DNA of 64,000 nucleotides from Bromus sterilis (taxonomy: Eukaryota; Streptophyta; Magnoliopsida; Poales; Poaceae), in contig OX465598.1 in assembly GCA_950022295.1 (NCBI GenBank), positions 118,651,001 through 118,715,000 of the forward strand, read 5' to 3'. The notes under the pieces are model-generated. The model was given only the letters and a program-made list of their open reading frames with translations, was not told where the DNA came from and made no database searches. The translations under genes were made by a program, and so were the position numbers. This document shows, piece by piece, positions 11,721 through 24,400 of the stretch (its first letter is position 1; each line of letters begins with the position of its first letter).

Positions 11721-14700
11721 ATCAAATGGCCAGATAAAAATCTTTTTCCAAAAAATCAACTGAATGTTTGGAAAATTCCTATAAATGCTGCTGATCATTT
11801 TAAAAGTGGTTTGGGATCAATCCCATGCACATGGAATTTTCTAATATTCAAAAGGTGCTCTAGAAATTAAAGTTTACCCCTATTTGAATTGAAATTCAAA
11901 TGTTTTGAATTTCAAAAATGTCCAAATTATATATGTGACTAGCTACTGGTCACCTAAGATTTATAAAAGTATTTGGACATTTATTAAAAATGCCTAGATA
12001 TTTTAAATCTAGGCAAAACAAATGAAACAGAATTTAAAAAAAAAGCAAAAGGAGAGACCTACCTGTCGCCCAGGGGCGAAGGCCCACCTTCCCTGGCCTC
12101 GGCCCAGCCCACCCCAGGCGCGTGTCGTCTTCCTCCCCGCCCCTCCAAGCACCTCGCTGGAGAGGCAGAGCATGGACATGGCGCCACGACGACGCCGGGC
12201 TGCTTCTAGGTCTCCCCCTCCCTCTCTCTTGCGTCTCGCATTGGCGCAGAACCCCCCCGCACCTCCAGCTCAACCCAGCCCCTCTCCTTCCCCTCCGGCG
12301 ACGAAAACCCGAGCACCCCGCAGAGCGCCGCCGCCGCCCAGTCGTGGCCAACGGCAGGCATACACCGAACTAGCTTGTCCAGCCGCACCGCCGACGTCGT
12401 CTTCGTCTTCAAGCACAAGCAATCGAGCCCGGAAGCCCCGAGCGCGACGCCAGCTTCAAGGATCCATCGCCAGCCGCCGCGAGCTCCGTCGACGAATTCC
12501 CCGACGTCCGTCTTCCCCAGCCTCCCTAGCCAACCCCGGCGTGCTCCTTGTGAGCTCCTCTGCGTTTCCCCCCTATCCCCAGCCTCTCCCGTGCCTGATT
12601 TCTTCTGGTCGCCGTCGACAGTAGTCCGGCCGCCGCGCCCGACGACGTAGCCGTGGCCTGAGACCACGCCTTTGACCCCTGCCTGCTCCATCCGTCGCGG
12701 ACGACCGAGAGCTGCACGCCCGTGCCCTCAGTTCTTCTCCCCTTGGCCTCTGTCGCCGTTTCCAACTGAGCCCGAGACCGGCCTCCGCGCAAGTCGATGC
12801 CGGCGTCAACTCCGGCCTCCCCGGTGACGCCCTTGTGATGTACGTGATGCGGGCGGGAACGAGGAGCACTTCTGTGCCCTCGGTTTGGCAAACCGTGGCC
12901 GGAATCTCTGTCCCCGTTAGCGCCGCCGTCTCGGTGGTTGCCGGCGTTTAACCGCCGGTGGACGCCGACGTGGCTGGATTAATTAGGGGGCTAACCCCTG
13001 TTTAGTTAGGCCTTGGGCCACTGACAGGTGGGGCCAGCCCCCTCTAAGTTAATCAAAATCTTTTTTTAAAATGGGTTTAACCCCCCCCACTGACAGCAGG
13101 GCCCCACTCGTCAGCTGCCCCCTGACGTCAACACTGCGCCAGGCTGACGCAGTAATGGTTTTAAATCGATTTATTAAATCAGAGAAAATCCAGAAAATAC
13201 CCTAAACTTTGGAAATTCATAATTAATTCATACTAACTCCAAATATAGCAAATAATATGTCTAAAATTATCAGAAAAATACAAGGATTAAGAATATGCAA
13301 TTTGTTTTCATGTTTGACCATTTTAAAATGGGTGAACAGTAGCAAACATGCATATGGATCCTTTTCAAATTCAAATTTGGAGTGTTTTTGCAATTGATTT
13401 TGCAACACCCTTAATTCCAATGGTTTCATCCACACATCAGAAGCTTTACTTCAACTATACCACATCATTTCATGATCAACAAATTCAAATGAACTTTCAT
13501 GCATTCAAATGCATTTGAAATTCATCGATAAATCAAATGGAGTTTGAATTTGCATTTCAAATGCAATATACTCCTTTTAAATGGAATGCTCAACACATCA
13601 GTACCTTGAACATCACCATTACAATCCTATACATGTGATTGTGCATTTTACATTATGTTGATCCTATGATTTTCATGTTGCTGATAGAAGTGGAACCGGA
13701 GCAGGAGGCTACCCCCTTCGCTGAAGATCCAGAACCCGAACCTCGTCAGCAAGGCAAGCAAACCCCCATTGATCATGTCGATCAAATCCCACTTCCCTCT
13801 CATGTCTCGCTTATGCATTGTTTAGGATGATCACCATGATAACGTTTCTACCGCATAGTTGAACCCATGTCCTTTGCATGACCTATCATCTTGTCACAGT
13901 AGTAAGCAAACCACAATCCTAGCAGATGTAGGAGTTGATTGATATCATGTGACCCCTGCAACTGTTACTTCTTATTGCATGCTTAGTGGTACAATGAGGT
14001 TGCTTATGATGTGAGTCGGGATGATGATAAACATGGTGTTGATGAAAGTGAAATGTGTTGGTGAATCTACCCTAATACAAGCTCAACGATGAGAGGCTGT
14101 GTAGGAGTACACGGTGGGTTGTCTCGTTGAACACCGCCCTAACACGAGTTCTTGTTTGGTGATCCAAGATGAAGAGTACAACCACACATTGGGCTCACTG
14201 ACCCCTCTCGGCTAACTAAATCATCCCCTTCGATGTCCAGATGTCGCAGTAGTTCGGATTTCTGTAGGTATTGTGGCCTGGTAGCCAAGTGAGAGAAAGG
14301 CTCATCCGAGACCGGCTTGCGCTCCACGCACACATCGTCTGGGTCCACTTCGGTAAACCGGCCGGGTTCACGATAGTGGCAGACAACCCAGATAGGCGGC
14401 TTTCATGGACTAGATCGGCTATGAGGTAACGGTTGTGGTGTCATCCTCGCTGTCATCTCTTGAACGGTGACACGCAAAAGGCGGTAACTGATGGCACGTG
14501 TGTGTAGCGGTACACCCCTGCAGGGTTAACAAAACTATTCGAATAGCCGCGTCCGCGGTTATGGACTACTTGGAAAGCTTAGCTTGATTATTAGATAACT
14601 TGAACTGGATATTTCTAAAACACACCAAGATAAGTGTGAGTGCTATGGTGTGCTTCTCGTGGGGAAGTCGAGGAAGTAACCATAGTGGTGTAATTGGTTG

Positions 14701-15693
14701 AAGAGATCTAGTGGACTCGTGTACGCATCTTACCTCAAGTCTGGTACTCGTAGTTCAGGACTAGCCAAGTCAAAGCTGGCACTTCTGCAAGTGAACCCCA
14801 CCTCCCTTTACCTTGATACATGTGCATGAGTAGTATAGCTCCTATGTAAGTCTTGCTGAGTACGATTTTGTACTCACGTTTGCTTAATCTATGTTTTAGA
14901 TGAACCCACCGACCCCGATGGTGGCTTCTATCCGAAGCTCGAAGAATGAAGACTCAGACCAAGACCAAGCTAGTGTAGTCCCAGTCAGACGACTGGTTCC
15001 CTCGTGGAGGGCTTGTTTTTAGATAAGGCTTCTCTAAGCCATTTGTTAAACTTGTCTGTACTCAGACCTACTTTGCTTCCGTATGCTTGTTGTAATGTTG
15101 GATCACATGCTTGTGATCTCTGTGTGCACTCTGTAAGAGTTACTAATAAAGATATTTACTTTGTAGAGAATTGCAATGATACCTGTTGTTCATACAAGGC
15201 ATGTGTGTTGCGTGTATGTTTATAACATGCATGTCTTTGTATGGGTTTTCGAGACCTTAGTTGTGATCTGGCTGGCGGTCTTTTATACACCAAGTGGCCC
15301 TTAGATGTGCGCAGCTTGGGGCATCGCGATGCGATTGTTCGAGACTCTGTCTCGTGCACACTTTGATGTATGATCGAGCCCGCCCTAGACCCCGACTAAG
15401 TGATCGGGCTGGAGTAAGTCTATGTAAGGGTTATAATACAATCGATAGTATGGTTGAGGCGACTTGTCTATGAGTATGGGAATTCACCACCCATATCAGT
15501 TAGACTTGTGTGCGGATGATGAGGACCCATCTCAGTGGATCATCCGGCCTGAATGGGATGCCCCTCATGTTCGATGCTTTCCGAGAACGTTCTGTGCTTG
15601 GCCTTGTCTGCTTAGACAAGTGGGTACGGTTCTCGGCTCTCCATATGATTGTGTTGTAGCGAGGCTTATATACGCTAATTCCGGGTCCCGACA
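11632..15693 (+). repeat. Element B 3' LTR
   Basis: 4062 bp, ending in GGGTCCCGACA at 15693 and followed at once by the second GTTCG copy. Nearly identical to 4030-8084, with the small indels noted there. Confidence 0.92.
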
Positions 15694-15698
15694 GTTCG

Positions 15699-17986
15699 AC
15701 ATGTTAGAGCGGTGTGGTGGGGGTATGGGTATCGTATCCGAACTCGGTGATCCGTTCTGAGCAACTTTCGTATACAAAAGTATTACATCCGGGCAACGTA
15801 TATCGGTACCGGGAATTATCGACAGACGACCCAAAGGGGGGAATGTCGATGTTCGGTACGTTAGAGGGGGGTGGTAGACATACAGATAGCGTATTCGTAT
15901 TCACTATATTTTTCTGATCAATTTTCATGTATAAAGTTTTTGAATCTGACTTACGGTTTAAAAGATATTCAAATTCAAAGTTTAAATCATTTAAAAAGAA
16001 TTTCTGAATTTCTTTTATTATTAAATTCCAACATTATCCAAAACCTTATCCAAAACATTATCCAAACAGTGCTGACATGTGGGACCCACATGTCAGCCTC
16101 TGTTTATTAAACATTCAGTTAATTTAATTTAAATAAGCCCTGGACCCACATGTCAATGACTAAAAGGTTATTTTGCTTTATCCCTAACCAGAGAGGGTTA
16201 ACAGGCCTGGGGGCCCACCTGTAAGTGACAAAGGGCCAAGTCATTAGGCTAATTAGGAAACTGCCGTGCGGGTCCCACACGTCAGCCTCAGGGGAACTTC
16301 GCCGGCGACGAGCATGTGCTCGGTACAGGGCATGGGAGGGGGCGTGCCCGGATCCGTTCGAAAGCTGAGCTCGGCACGCGTCCAACGGTGGCCACCGCAG
16401 CGACTGTAGCTGCCGGAGTCGAGGGCACGGACGACGGTGGCGGTGGTCAGGAAAACGATGACGGCGGCCTCGCCGTTTCGGCGTGAGCTAACGGGTGTGC
16501 ATGGGTGGGATGGGTTTAGCCCATCACGGGGAGCACGCGGGTGCCAAACGGGCGCGCTGCAATGCCCTGAAGCCCAAGCTCGGTTGGCCATGGCGGCGGC
16601 CGGAGCGTGTGGAAGAGGGGAAATTGCACGGTGTTTATCGAGCGCTCGAGGCAAGTTGGTGGCGGTTGCGGTGCTCACCGCGAATGTGCAGAAGGTGGCA
16701 GTGTGCTCGATGGAGACGTGGAGCAGCCGGAATCGTTCAAAGATCTCGCCGGGGCCGAGGACGAAGTCGGCGTCGATTCGCGTGGTGGAGGCAATGCGGG
16801 CTCAAGTCCTCCCTTTCCGCGACAAAGACGACGACGACGAGCATCCGGGACAACCTGGGTTGTCCTGCCTCGCCCAGTGGCCGCGCGAGTTCACGGGGCG
16901 CGCCCAGGGCGGCGACGGAGAGTCCACGGGCGGCTCAGGGAGGAGGCAGGAGAGTGAGAGAGGCGAAAAGGGGGCGGACTCGATCTAGGGCTACAATGAG
17001 GGATCTTATCCAGAGGGGAGAGGGGGGGGAGCGGGTAGGGGGGCAGCTCGACGTGCCCCTGGCCATGGCCACGGTGACACACGGGCGGGGCAGGTGGGGG
17101 TGGTTGGAGTGGGAGAGAGAGAAGAGAGGGGTGGGCTGGCCGGGGTGGGCCAGGATGGGGGAGGAGTGGGCCTCGCCTGGGGCGAGGCTTAGGGGTTTTT
17201 CATTTTTCTTTTTTTTATTCTTTCCTTACTGTTTATATATTTTAAATATTTTTTTATTTTTGTAAAATATGTAATAGGTTCCATAATTAGTGTTATGCTC
17301 CATATCAGTGCTACAAAAAGTTTGGGGAATTTATAAACTCATTTGCATTTTGTTTTATTTTAAAATATATTAAATGGTATTATTTTGCTACTGTTTTATT
17401 TGTTTAACAATTTTAAACATGGTAATAAAATCCCATCCCACTTTTAATAAAGCCTACTGATATTTAGGCATTTTATAAAATTGGTTTACCAATTTTTAGT
17501 ACATTTTAAAATTTGCACTTGTTTATTTTATTCCATGGCAATTAATAATTCCCAAAGCTATTGTTTCTATTTCATAATACTTTCTATACACTTTAATAGA
17601 ATACCCATTTCTATTTTAATCATGGCCTAATGATTGCTAGGCATTTTATAAATAGATTCCATCATTTGGTTTAACTAAGATTTCCATTTTATTTTGATTT
17701 ATAAAACAATTTGATAACCCCACAACATTGGGTTCATAATTATCCTTGACTTGTGATTATTCAAATGGCTAGGAGTTAATTTGGTTTAAGTTTTTGCATG
17801 ATGGTTATCAATCACCCATAAATTCTTGGAGCAATTCAATAGTCCACACAAATTTGTAAATTTTACCAGAGTTGAAATTTGACAGAGCTATGATCAAAGA
17901 TGATCATGGCTTGATCATCAACAGTAATGATCACTAACAGTGGAATCACTGTAGTGATTAGTGTTACTGTTTCTGAGGGTGTTACA
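15699..17986 (-). repeat. Element A left LTR, inner part
   Basis: Continues the left LTR after element B and matches 23899-26211 of the right LTR. It ends GGGTGTTACA at 17986, the reverse complement of the LTR start. Relative to the right LTR it lacks a short segment near 16310 (present near 24525) and the 8-bp duplication seen at 24286-24301. Confidence 0.9.
16072..16096. repeat. 25-bp near-perfect palindrome in element A LTR
   Basis: CTGACATGTGGG and CCCACATGTCAG are perfect 12-bp inverted arms around a single A. In the right LTR the right arm contains an extra CCCACATG copy (24271-24304). Confidence 0.85.
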
Positions 17987-18541
17987 AATCTCCACCACTT
18001 CAAAGAATTCTCGTCCCGAGAATTAAAAGTAGTGTAAGGGGTAAGGTTTCGGTTTCTTATTCTAACAATTCTTCTGGTGCTTGTTGTCTGTATCGAAGGA
18101 GTTAATCCTTCACGTTGATGTCTTCTTCTCTCTGCATCGGTGCATCTTGATGAGTTGTAATCCTTTCTTCGGGGTCTTCATCGTACTTACGAACCGGTTA
18201 AGATATAAAGCTTAAGGGGGGTCGGATCGACACAAGGTCAATCGAATGGGGTTGCTCAAGGTTATGGGGTACAAAGTCCTTCCGAGTTGAAGCTCAGGGA
18301 AGTACATCGAGAGAAGTTTTAAGCGGGTAGGCACGTATTCGATGCCGATGACGGAAGATGGGAAAAGGGCCCCGATCATCAAACACAATCACTGAGTCTG
18401 ATATCGGACGGAATATCACAAGGTCGATGGCAAGAGTCACGTTTCGTTCCTGTGGAACTGTGGTTTATGGGCCCACAGAAGAATCAGAAGTATGGTGACA
18501 AACAATGGGATCAAGTTGCAAGGTAAGTCAGAGAACATCTT
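17987..18541 (-). other. Element A interior, 3' portion with polypurine tract
   Basis: No gene is visible. Read on the minus strand, the last bases before the LTR are AAGTGGTGGAGATT, a purine-rich tract in the correct place. Just upstream is CTCGGGACGAG (18010-18020), also found at 35335-35345 at the end of the element C polyprotein, at nearly the same distance from the LTR. The rest has no recognisable coding content. Confidence 0.6.
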
Positions 18542-20467
18542 TGTCGGGACCCGGGGTTAGCGTATGTAATTCCAGTCACGATACAATCACATGGAGAGCC
18601 AAGAACCGTACCCACTTGTCTAAGCAGACAAGGCCAAGCACAGAACGTTCTCGGTAAGCATCGAACGTGAAGGGCATCCCATTCAGGCCGGATGATCATC
18701 TGAGATGGGTCCTCATCGTCCGCTCACAAGTCTAAATGCTTATGGGTGGTGAATCCCATACTCATAGACAAGTCGCCTCAACCATGTTATCGATTGGATC
18801 CTAACTCTTACATAGACTTACTCCAGCCCGATCATTTAGTCGGGGTCTAGGGAGGGCTCGATCATACAACTAAGTGTGCACGTGACAGAGTCACGAGCAA
18901 TCGCATCGCGATGCCCCAGGCTGCGCACATCTAAGGGCCACTTGGTGTATAAAAGACCGCCAACCAGATCACAACTAAGGTCTCGAAAACCCATACTAAG
19001 ACATGCATGTTATAACATACACGCAGCACACATGCCTAGTATGAACAGCAGGTATCATCACATAACTCTACAAAGTATTCTTTATTGATATACACATAGA
19101 GCATACAAAGATCACATGTCTGTGATCAACATTACATCATACAACGGAAGCAAATTAAGTCTGAGTACAGACAAGTTTAACAAATGGCTTAGAGAAGCCT
19201 TGTAAAACAAACATGCCCTTCCACGAGGGACCAGACTGTTGTCTGGGACTATGCTAACTTAGTCAACGTCGAGCTTCACGAAGGTGACTCCATCAGGTCC
19301 AGTTCTTATCTAAAACATAGAATAAGCAAACGCGAGTACAAAGTCGTACCCAGCAAGACTTACATCAGAACTATACTACTCATGCTCAAGTATCAAGGTA
19401 AAGGAGGTGGGGTTCAACATGCAGAAGTGCCAGCTTTGACTTGGCTAATCCTGTACTACGAGTACCAGAATTTGAGGTAAGAAGCGTACACGAGTCCACT
19501 ACATCTCCAACCAATACACCACTATGGTTACTTCCTCGACTTCCCCACGAGGAGGCACACCATAGCACTCACTCTTATCTTGCGAGTTTTATAAGTATCC
19601 ATTCAAGTTATCTATGATCAAGTAGAGGTTTCCAAGTAGTCCATAACCGCGGACACGGCTATTCGAATAGTTCATTAACCCTGGAGGGGTGTACATCTTC
19701 ACACGCGTGTCATCACTTATCGCCTCGTTCTTGGCATCCTTCAAGCGGATGTCGGACGTGGATGAAACCAAGGCACTAACCTCACATCACCTTCTCTAAT
19801 CCAGGAGTCGACTACCTGAGTTTGGCACCGCTCGAGAGTCCGGCCGGTTCCACGAAACGGACTCAGATAATGTAAGGGACCGAGACGCCACCTCTGCCAG
19901 ATGGTTTCACTGCCTCACAAGTCCACCCACATATCTAGGATGATGCAAACTTTTCTTCATACTTTTTCTATGCATATGCCAAAAGGAAAGCCCGAATCTA
20001 TTGTGACTCCTGGACCGGATCGGGTATGTAAAGAGGCCAAACGGGGCTCCCATAAAACCCTACATGTGGTCATACTCTTTGTCTTGGATCACAAAACAGG
20101 AACTCGGGGCCTAGGGTAGTGTTCAACGAGACAACCCACTGTGTACTCCTACACAGCCTCTCATCGTTCACCTTTGCTTAGGTGGATTCACCAACACTTT
20201 TCACTTTCATCAACACCACTGTGTTCATTCCATCCCGACTCACAATCAAAACATCCTCATTGTATCACTAAGCAGCAAAAGCAGTAACAGTTGCTGGGGC
20301 CACATGCTCATCATTCAACTCCTATATCTGCTAGGATTGTGGTTTGCTTAATACGGTGACAGAATGATAGGTCATGCATCGGAATGGGTTCAACTATGCG
20401 AAAGAACGTGTCTCGGTGATCTCCTAAACATGCATAAGCGAGACTGAGAGGGAAATAGGATTATATA
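18542..20467 (-). mobile_element. Inverted, truncated LTR of the element C family
   Basis: Begins TGTCGGGACCC, the reverse complement of the C-type LTR end, and follows the C LTR in reverse for about 1.9 kb, back to the equivalent of about 37240-37260. It includes the stretch deleted from the element C 5' LTR. The LTR start is missing, so this is about the terminal half of an LTR. ATCTT occurs at both edges (18537-18541 and 20468-20472), like a target duplication, although the right edge lacks a normal LTR terminus. Confidence 0.8.
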
Positions 20468-21445
20468 ATCTTGTCAGCTATATCGGCAACAACGTCGGTA
20501 CCAGGGGCAGTGGACATTGAGAACCATTTTCCTGCTCGTTAATACGAGGCGGACCAATTGGCAAAGTTCTCGTCCCGGTGGTTACCGAAATGTCATCGAC
20601 AATGGCAACAAGGGGTTACTGACGAGGTTATACACCGAGGTTTTTACATAAGCAGGTGAATTATCACTGCTTAGATAAGATATATTACAAGAAAGTTTAA
20701 AGAAACCAATGGAAAGGAAGAGGTGATGATACAAAAGTATCAGGTGTATATCTTTCCCAAGGGAAAGCACAACACGATATACATGACCAAGTTGTATTGG
20801 CACAGAGTCGAGGGAGGTTGTCGACGATAACAAAAATCATCGAGGGTCAGGGATGGTATTTCACACGGTGAATCCAATTGACACATGGAATAAGCCATTT
20901 AAGAATAGTTGGATAGTAATCCACAAAAAAGTCGGATGGTTCGCAAAGGATCCGATGTGAATATGGGCACTCAACCAGAAGGGGAAAGAATGCCAAGGCA
21001 TTGGGTGACAGAAGCACCGGAATAACTTGATGCTTAAGTACAAGGAAATTGTGATTTCCAGATCGGGAGGTGGATGCAATTATCCACACGGACTTATCGG
21101 TGGCATGGGATTGCAAAGGCGACGAACAAGTAGGTTCTCGGGAATTTATCGAAGAGTAATCTTTGAAATCTTCAGGAGAATCAGGCGATCATCGGGAATG
21201 CAGAGGTCTTCGGGAGGAAGGAGGTTCGTGAACCTAAGTCAGAGTTGTTAAAACTTCACCAGCAAGGATAAGAGAGCAGAGTCCTAGAGCATAGGTACGG
21301 AGAAAAAGATCCTAATACCAAAGATATCACACGTAGTGACATCGATGTGGGCCCGTAAGCCAAACATTAAGTTAGCAAAATAGTTTTGCAAATACTAGAC
21401 TCGACTTCGACCGAGGAGTGGTTAGGGGCCTCCTACAGGCAGTCG
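20468..21445 (-). other. Element A interior, leader side
   Basis: About 1 kb with no supported gene on either strand. On the minus strand, GGTCGAAGTCGAGTCTAG at 21395-21412 lies 33 bp after the primer-binding site and is shared with the leaders of B and C. Conservation only at both ends of the interior suggests retained replication or packaging signals; that function is inferred. Confidence 0.6.
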
Positions 21446-21457
21446 GCTCTGATACCA
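21446..21457 (-). promoter_or_regulatory. Primer-binding site of element A
   Basis: GCTCTGATACCA on the plus strand is the reverse complement of TGGTATCAGAGC, the initiator tRNA-Met-type site. It sits 3 bp from the right LTR and fixes the element's orientation as minus. Confidence 0.88.
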
Positions 21458-21460
21458 ACT

Positions 21461-24400
21461 TGTGACGCCCCCAAAATCAGACCGTGTACAGTAATCATAC
21501 ACGCAAGGTACACGATCGAGATCAGGGACTCACGGGGAGATATCACAACACAACTCTACAAATAAAATAATACAAGTTGTTTAATACAAGCCAGGGGCAA
21601 CGAGGGCTCGAATATAACAGCTCGAAGCACAAGGTTAGCGGAAGCAATAGTATCTGAGTACAGACACAAAATACAAGGTTGCCTTAAGAAGGCTAGCACA
21701 AATATCAACAACGATCGAAAAGGCGAGGCCTCCTTCCTGGGAACCTCCAAGCTACTCCTGGTCAACGGGGAACTCGACGTCGTAGAAGGCATCAGGGATC
21801 TTCACGTTGCGGTGGTCGGCATCGGGGATCTCCTACTCCTGGACTCCAACGTCGACTGCAGCGACCGATCAGGAAAAACAGTAAAGGAAATAAAGCAGGG
21901 TGAGTATCTAGTATACCCGCGAGTCTTACGTCTTCTACTAAGCATTATGCATTGTATCAACGGAAAGAAGAGGTTGTATATAGTGGACTGAAAGACAGAA
22001 ATCCAGAGCAAGGGTAAGAAGCTAGGCCTAACGAAGACTAGCATCTTCCGACGATTTCTTGCAGCATGAGGTAAGAATCAGCCAACAGTTTATATAAAGG
22101 ATAAAGTAACAATGCAGCAGAAGTTGCTGCAGCATTGTATAATAATAAGTTGTAATAATTAACAATGCCTCCGAGTTCACCTCCTCGACATCCCTGCGAG
22201 GAAGAAAACCCGGAACCATACAGTTTAATAATAATAGTTTCTAGTGGTAAGATCCAGCTTCAGCATAAAGCGTCCTGTTACCGTGGACATGGCTATTCAA
22301 ATAGATTAATCTTCCTTGCAGGGGTGCACTTGTGTTACGCTACACGCACGGATCTCCAGGGTGGCGGGAACCTTGTTCGGGAACGCTCCACCGAGGCTAT
22401 CCTACACTTCATAGCCCATCTTTCAAACTCAATAGAGAGGTCATCCGCCGGACTATATCCTATGTACGCGGGGCTTTGGACCCTAACCCCGACGTACTCC
22501 TACACGGTGCGAGGCTGGCCGGTGAAGTTAAATCAAATCAAATACAAATCACACTGCCGCGGCAAATAAGACAACACCACTTCCCGGCGCAGGCCGCGGT
22601 ACTGCTGACGTCTGAAGAGTCCTCGGACGACACTACGAAGCAGAGGAGCCCATAACTCGTAATTCCCACGGGTAGGTAGTGCGTACATGGCATATAGCCA
22701 ACTAAAGACATTCACTGAACCATTTAGCATTTTAATTAACCTGCGTGACAACCGTTATCGTTGCCTCGACTTAACTGACCCGCGGACAACGACAGCAGCC
22801 AGGACCACCAGTACATCGGTGCCTGCCCCGTCGTCCCACCAAGTCACTGCGGTTACCAACAAGGTGAACCGTCTCCTTACCTTGTCTCACGTGTGCTCCT
22901 GGAGGAGCTCGACTTTCGTGGTATGGTAACTCTCACGGCCAACGACCAGGGGCTAAGCACACCGGTACACTGGTCGTACCCTCCCTGTCGTCCCGTCGCA
23001 ATACCTCTCGCGGGCACCGTTGGGTCGCCCGACTGCTCACCTGAAGGACAATCACTGTTCAAGACCCTATGGCGGTAAGACAAAGTCAGCCTCGAGTGGA
23101 GTACAAGGATTACTCCTTGATAGCTCACACTTGAGGTGACTAGGCATAACCCAGATAGGGGCCTTAGACGGTGTCTGCACTGTACCGTACCTGTGCAGTT
23201 ATAATATTTGTATCCGCGTTCACTCCCCTGAGTGATCACGGCCCTCTATCTAATCCTAGCTAACCATGCGCAGGGCTCACTGCTGAATAGTGCATAATAA
23301 TAATAGGCAGCATAGGATAAAGGAGGTACATCAAGGGGCGACAAAAACAGGCTATGCAATTGAATAGGATTGTAACGTAGCAGCAGCAGTAACAATGCCT
23401 AGTGCAAGAAAGTACGGAAAGATAGGCGATATCTGGGGAAGAGAATGGCTCTGCTTGCCTGGAAGCTCGACGGTAGTAGTAGGGTCGTCGACGAAGTAGT
23501 CGTACTCAGCAGCGGTGTAGTCAACGGCAGCAGCGGGGTCTACCGGAGATTAAGGGGGGAAGAAACAGTAAATACACAGCAAGCATATACAAACAGATGC
23601 ATGACATGATAGATGAAATTTTAACGGTGTTCTAACGCAGTGCAATGCACGTTGCTCGGAACGGAAATTCATCCGTGGATGAACTGTCAGCTCCGGGTGA
23701 TTATCGGACAGGGTGTCCGGAGGGGGAGTTATCATGACGGAGGTGTCGTGGACATCCGACACATCTGTGGGTGGTGTATCCGGGTTAGTTGATCTATTCC
23801 GAACAACTTTCCTGTTCGAAAGAAATTCATCCGGAGGGTTTATCGGTATCGGGCAATTACCAGACTGACGGTACCGCAGGGGGACGGTTCGATGTTCGAC
23901 ATGTTAGAGCGGTGTGGTGGGGGTATGGGTATCGTATCCGAACTCGGTGATCCGTTCTGAGCAACTTTCGTATACAAAAGTATTACATCCGGGCAACGTA
24001 TATCGGTACCGGGAATTATCGACAAACGACCCGAAGGGGGGAATGTCGATGTTTGGTACGTTAGAGGGGGGTGGTAGACATACAGATAGTGTATTCGTAT
24101 TTATTATATTTTTCTGATCAATTTTCATGTATAAAGTTTTTGAATCTGAGTTACGGTTTAAAAGATATTCAAATTCAAAGTTTAAATCATTTAAAAAGAA
24201 TTTCTGAATTTCTTTTATTATTAAATTCCAACATTATCCAAAACCTTATCCAAAACATTATCCAAACAGTGCTGACATGTGGGACCCACATGCCCACATG
24301 TCAGCCTCTGTTTATTAAACATTCAGTTAATTTAATTTAAATAAGCCCTGGACCCACATGTCAATGACTAAAAGGTTATTTTGCTTTATCCCTAACCAGA

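Larger units (their letters stand above)
4030..15693 (+). mobile_element. Element B: defective Ty3/gypsy retrotransposon nested in A
   Basis: A complete insertion flanked by perfect 5-bp target duplications GTTCG (4025-4029 and 15694-15698). LTRs are 4030-8084 and 11632-15693, beginning TGTCAGAACCCC/TGTCACAACCCC and ending GGGTCCCGACA. The interior (8085-11631) has a tRNA-Met-type primer-binding site, a pol region with one frameshift and one internal stop, and a purine-rich tract before the 3' LTR. Gag and protease are absent. It is closely related to element C. Confidence 0.93.

Noticed and set aside
16253..17265. Frames up to 256 residues in the GC-rich part of the element A LTR, also at 24327-25470.
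   Set aside because: Overlapping frames on both strands with low-complexity composition and no recognisable motifs.
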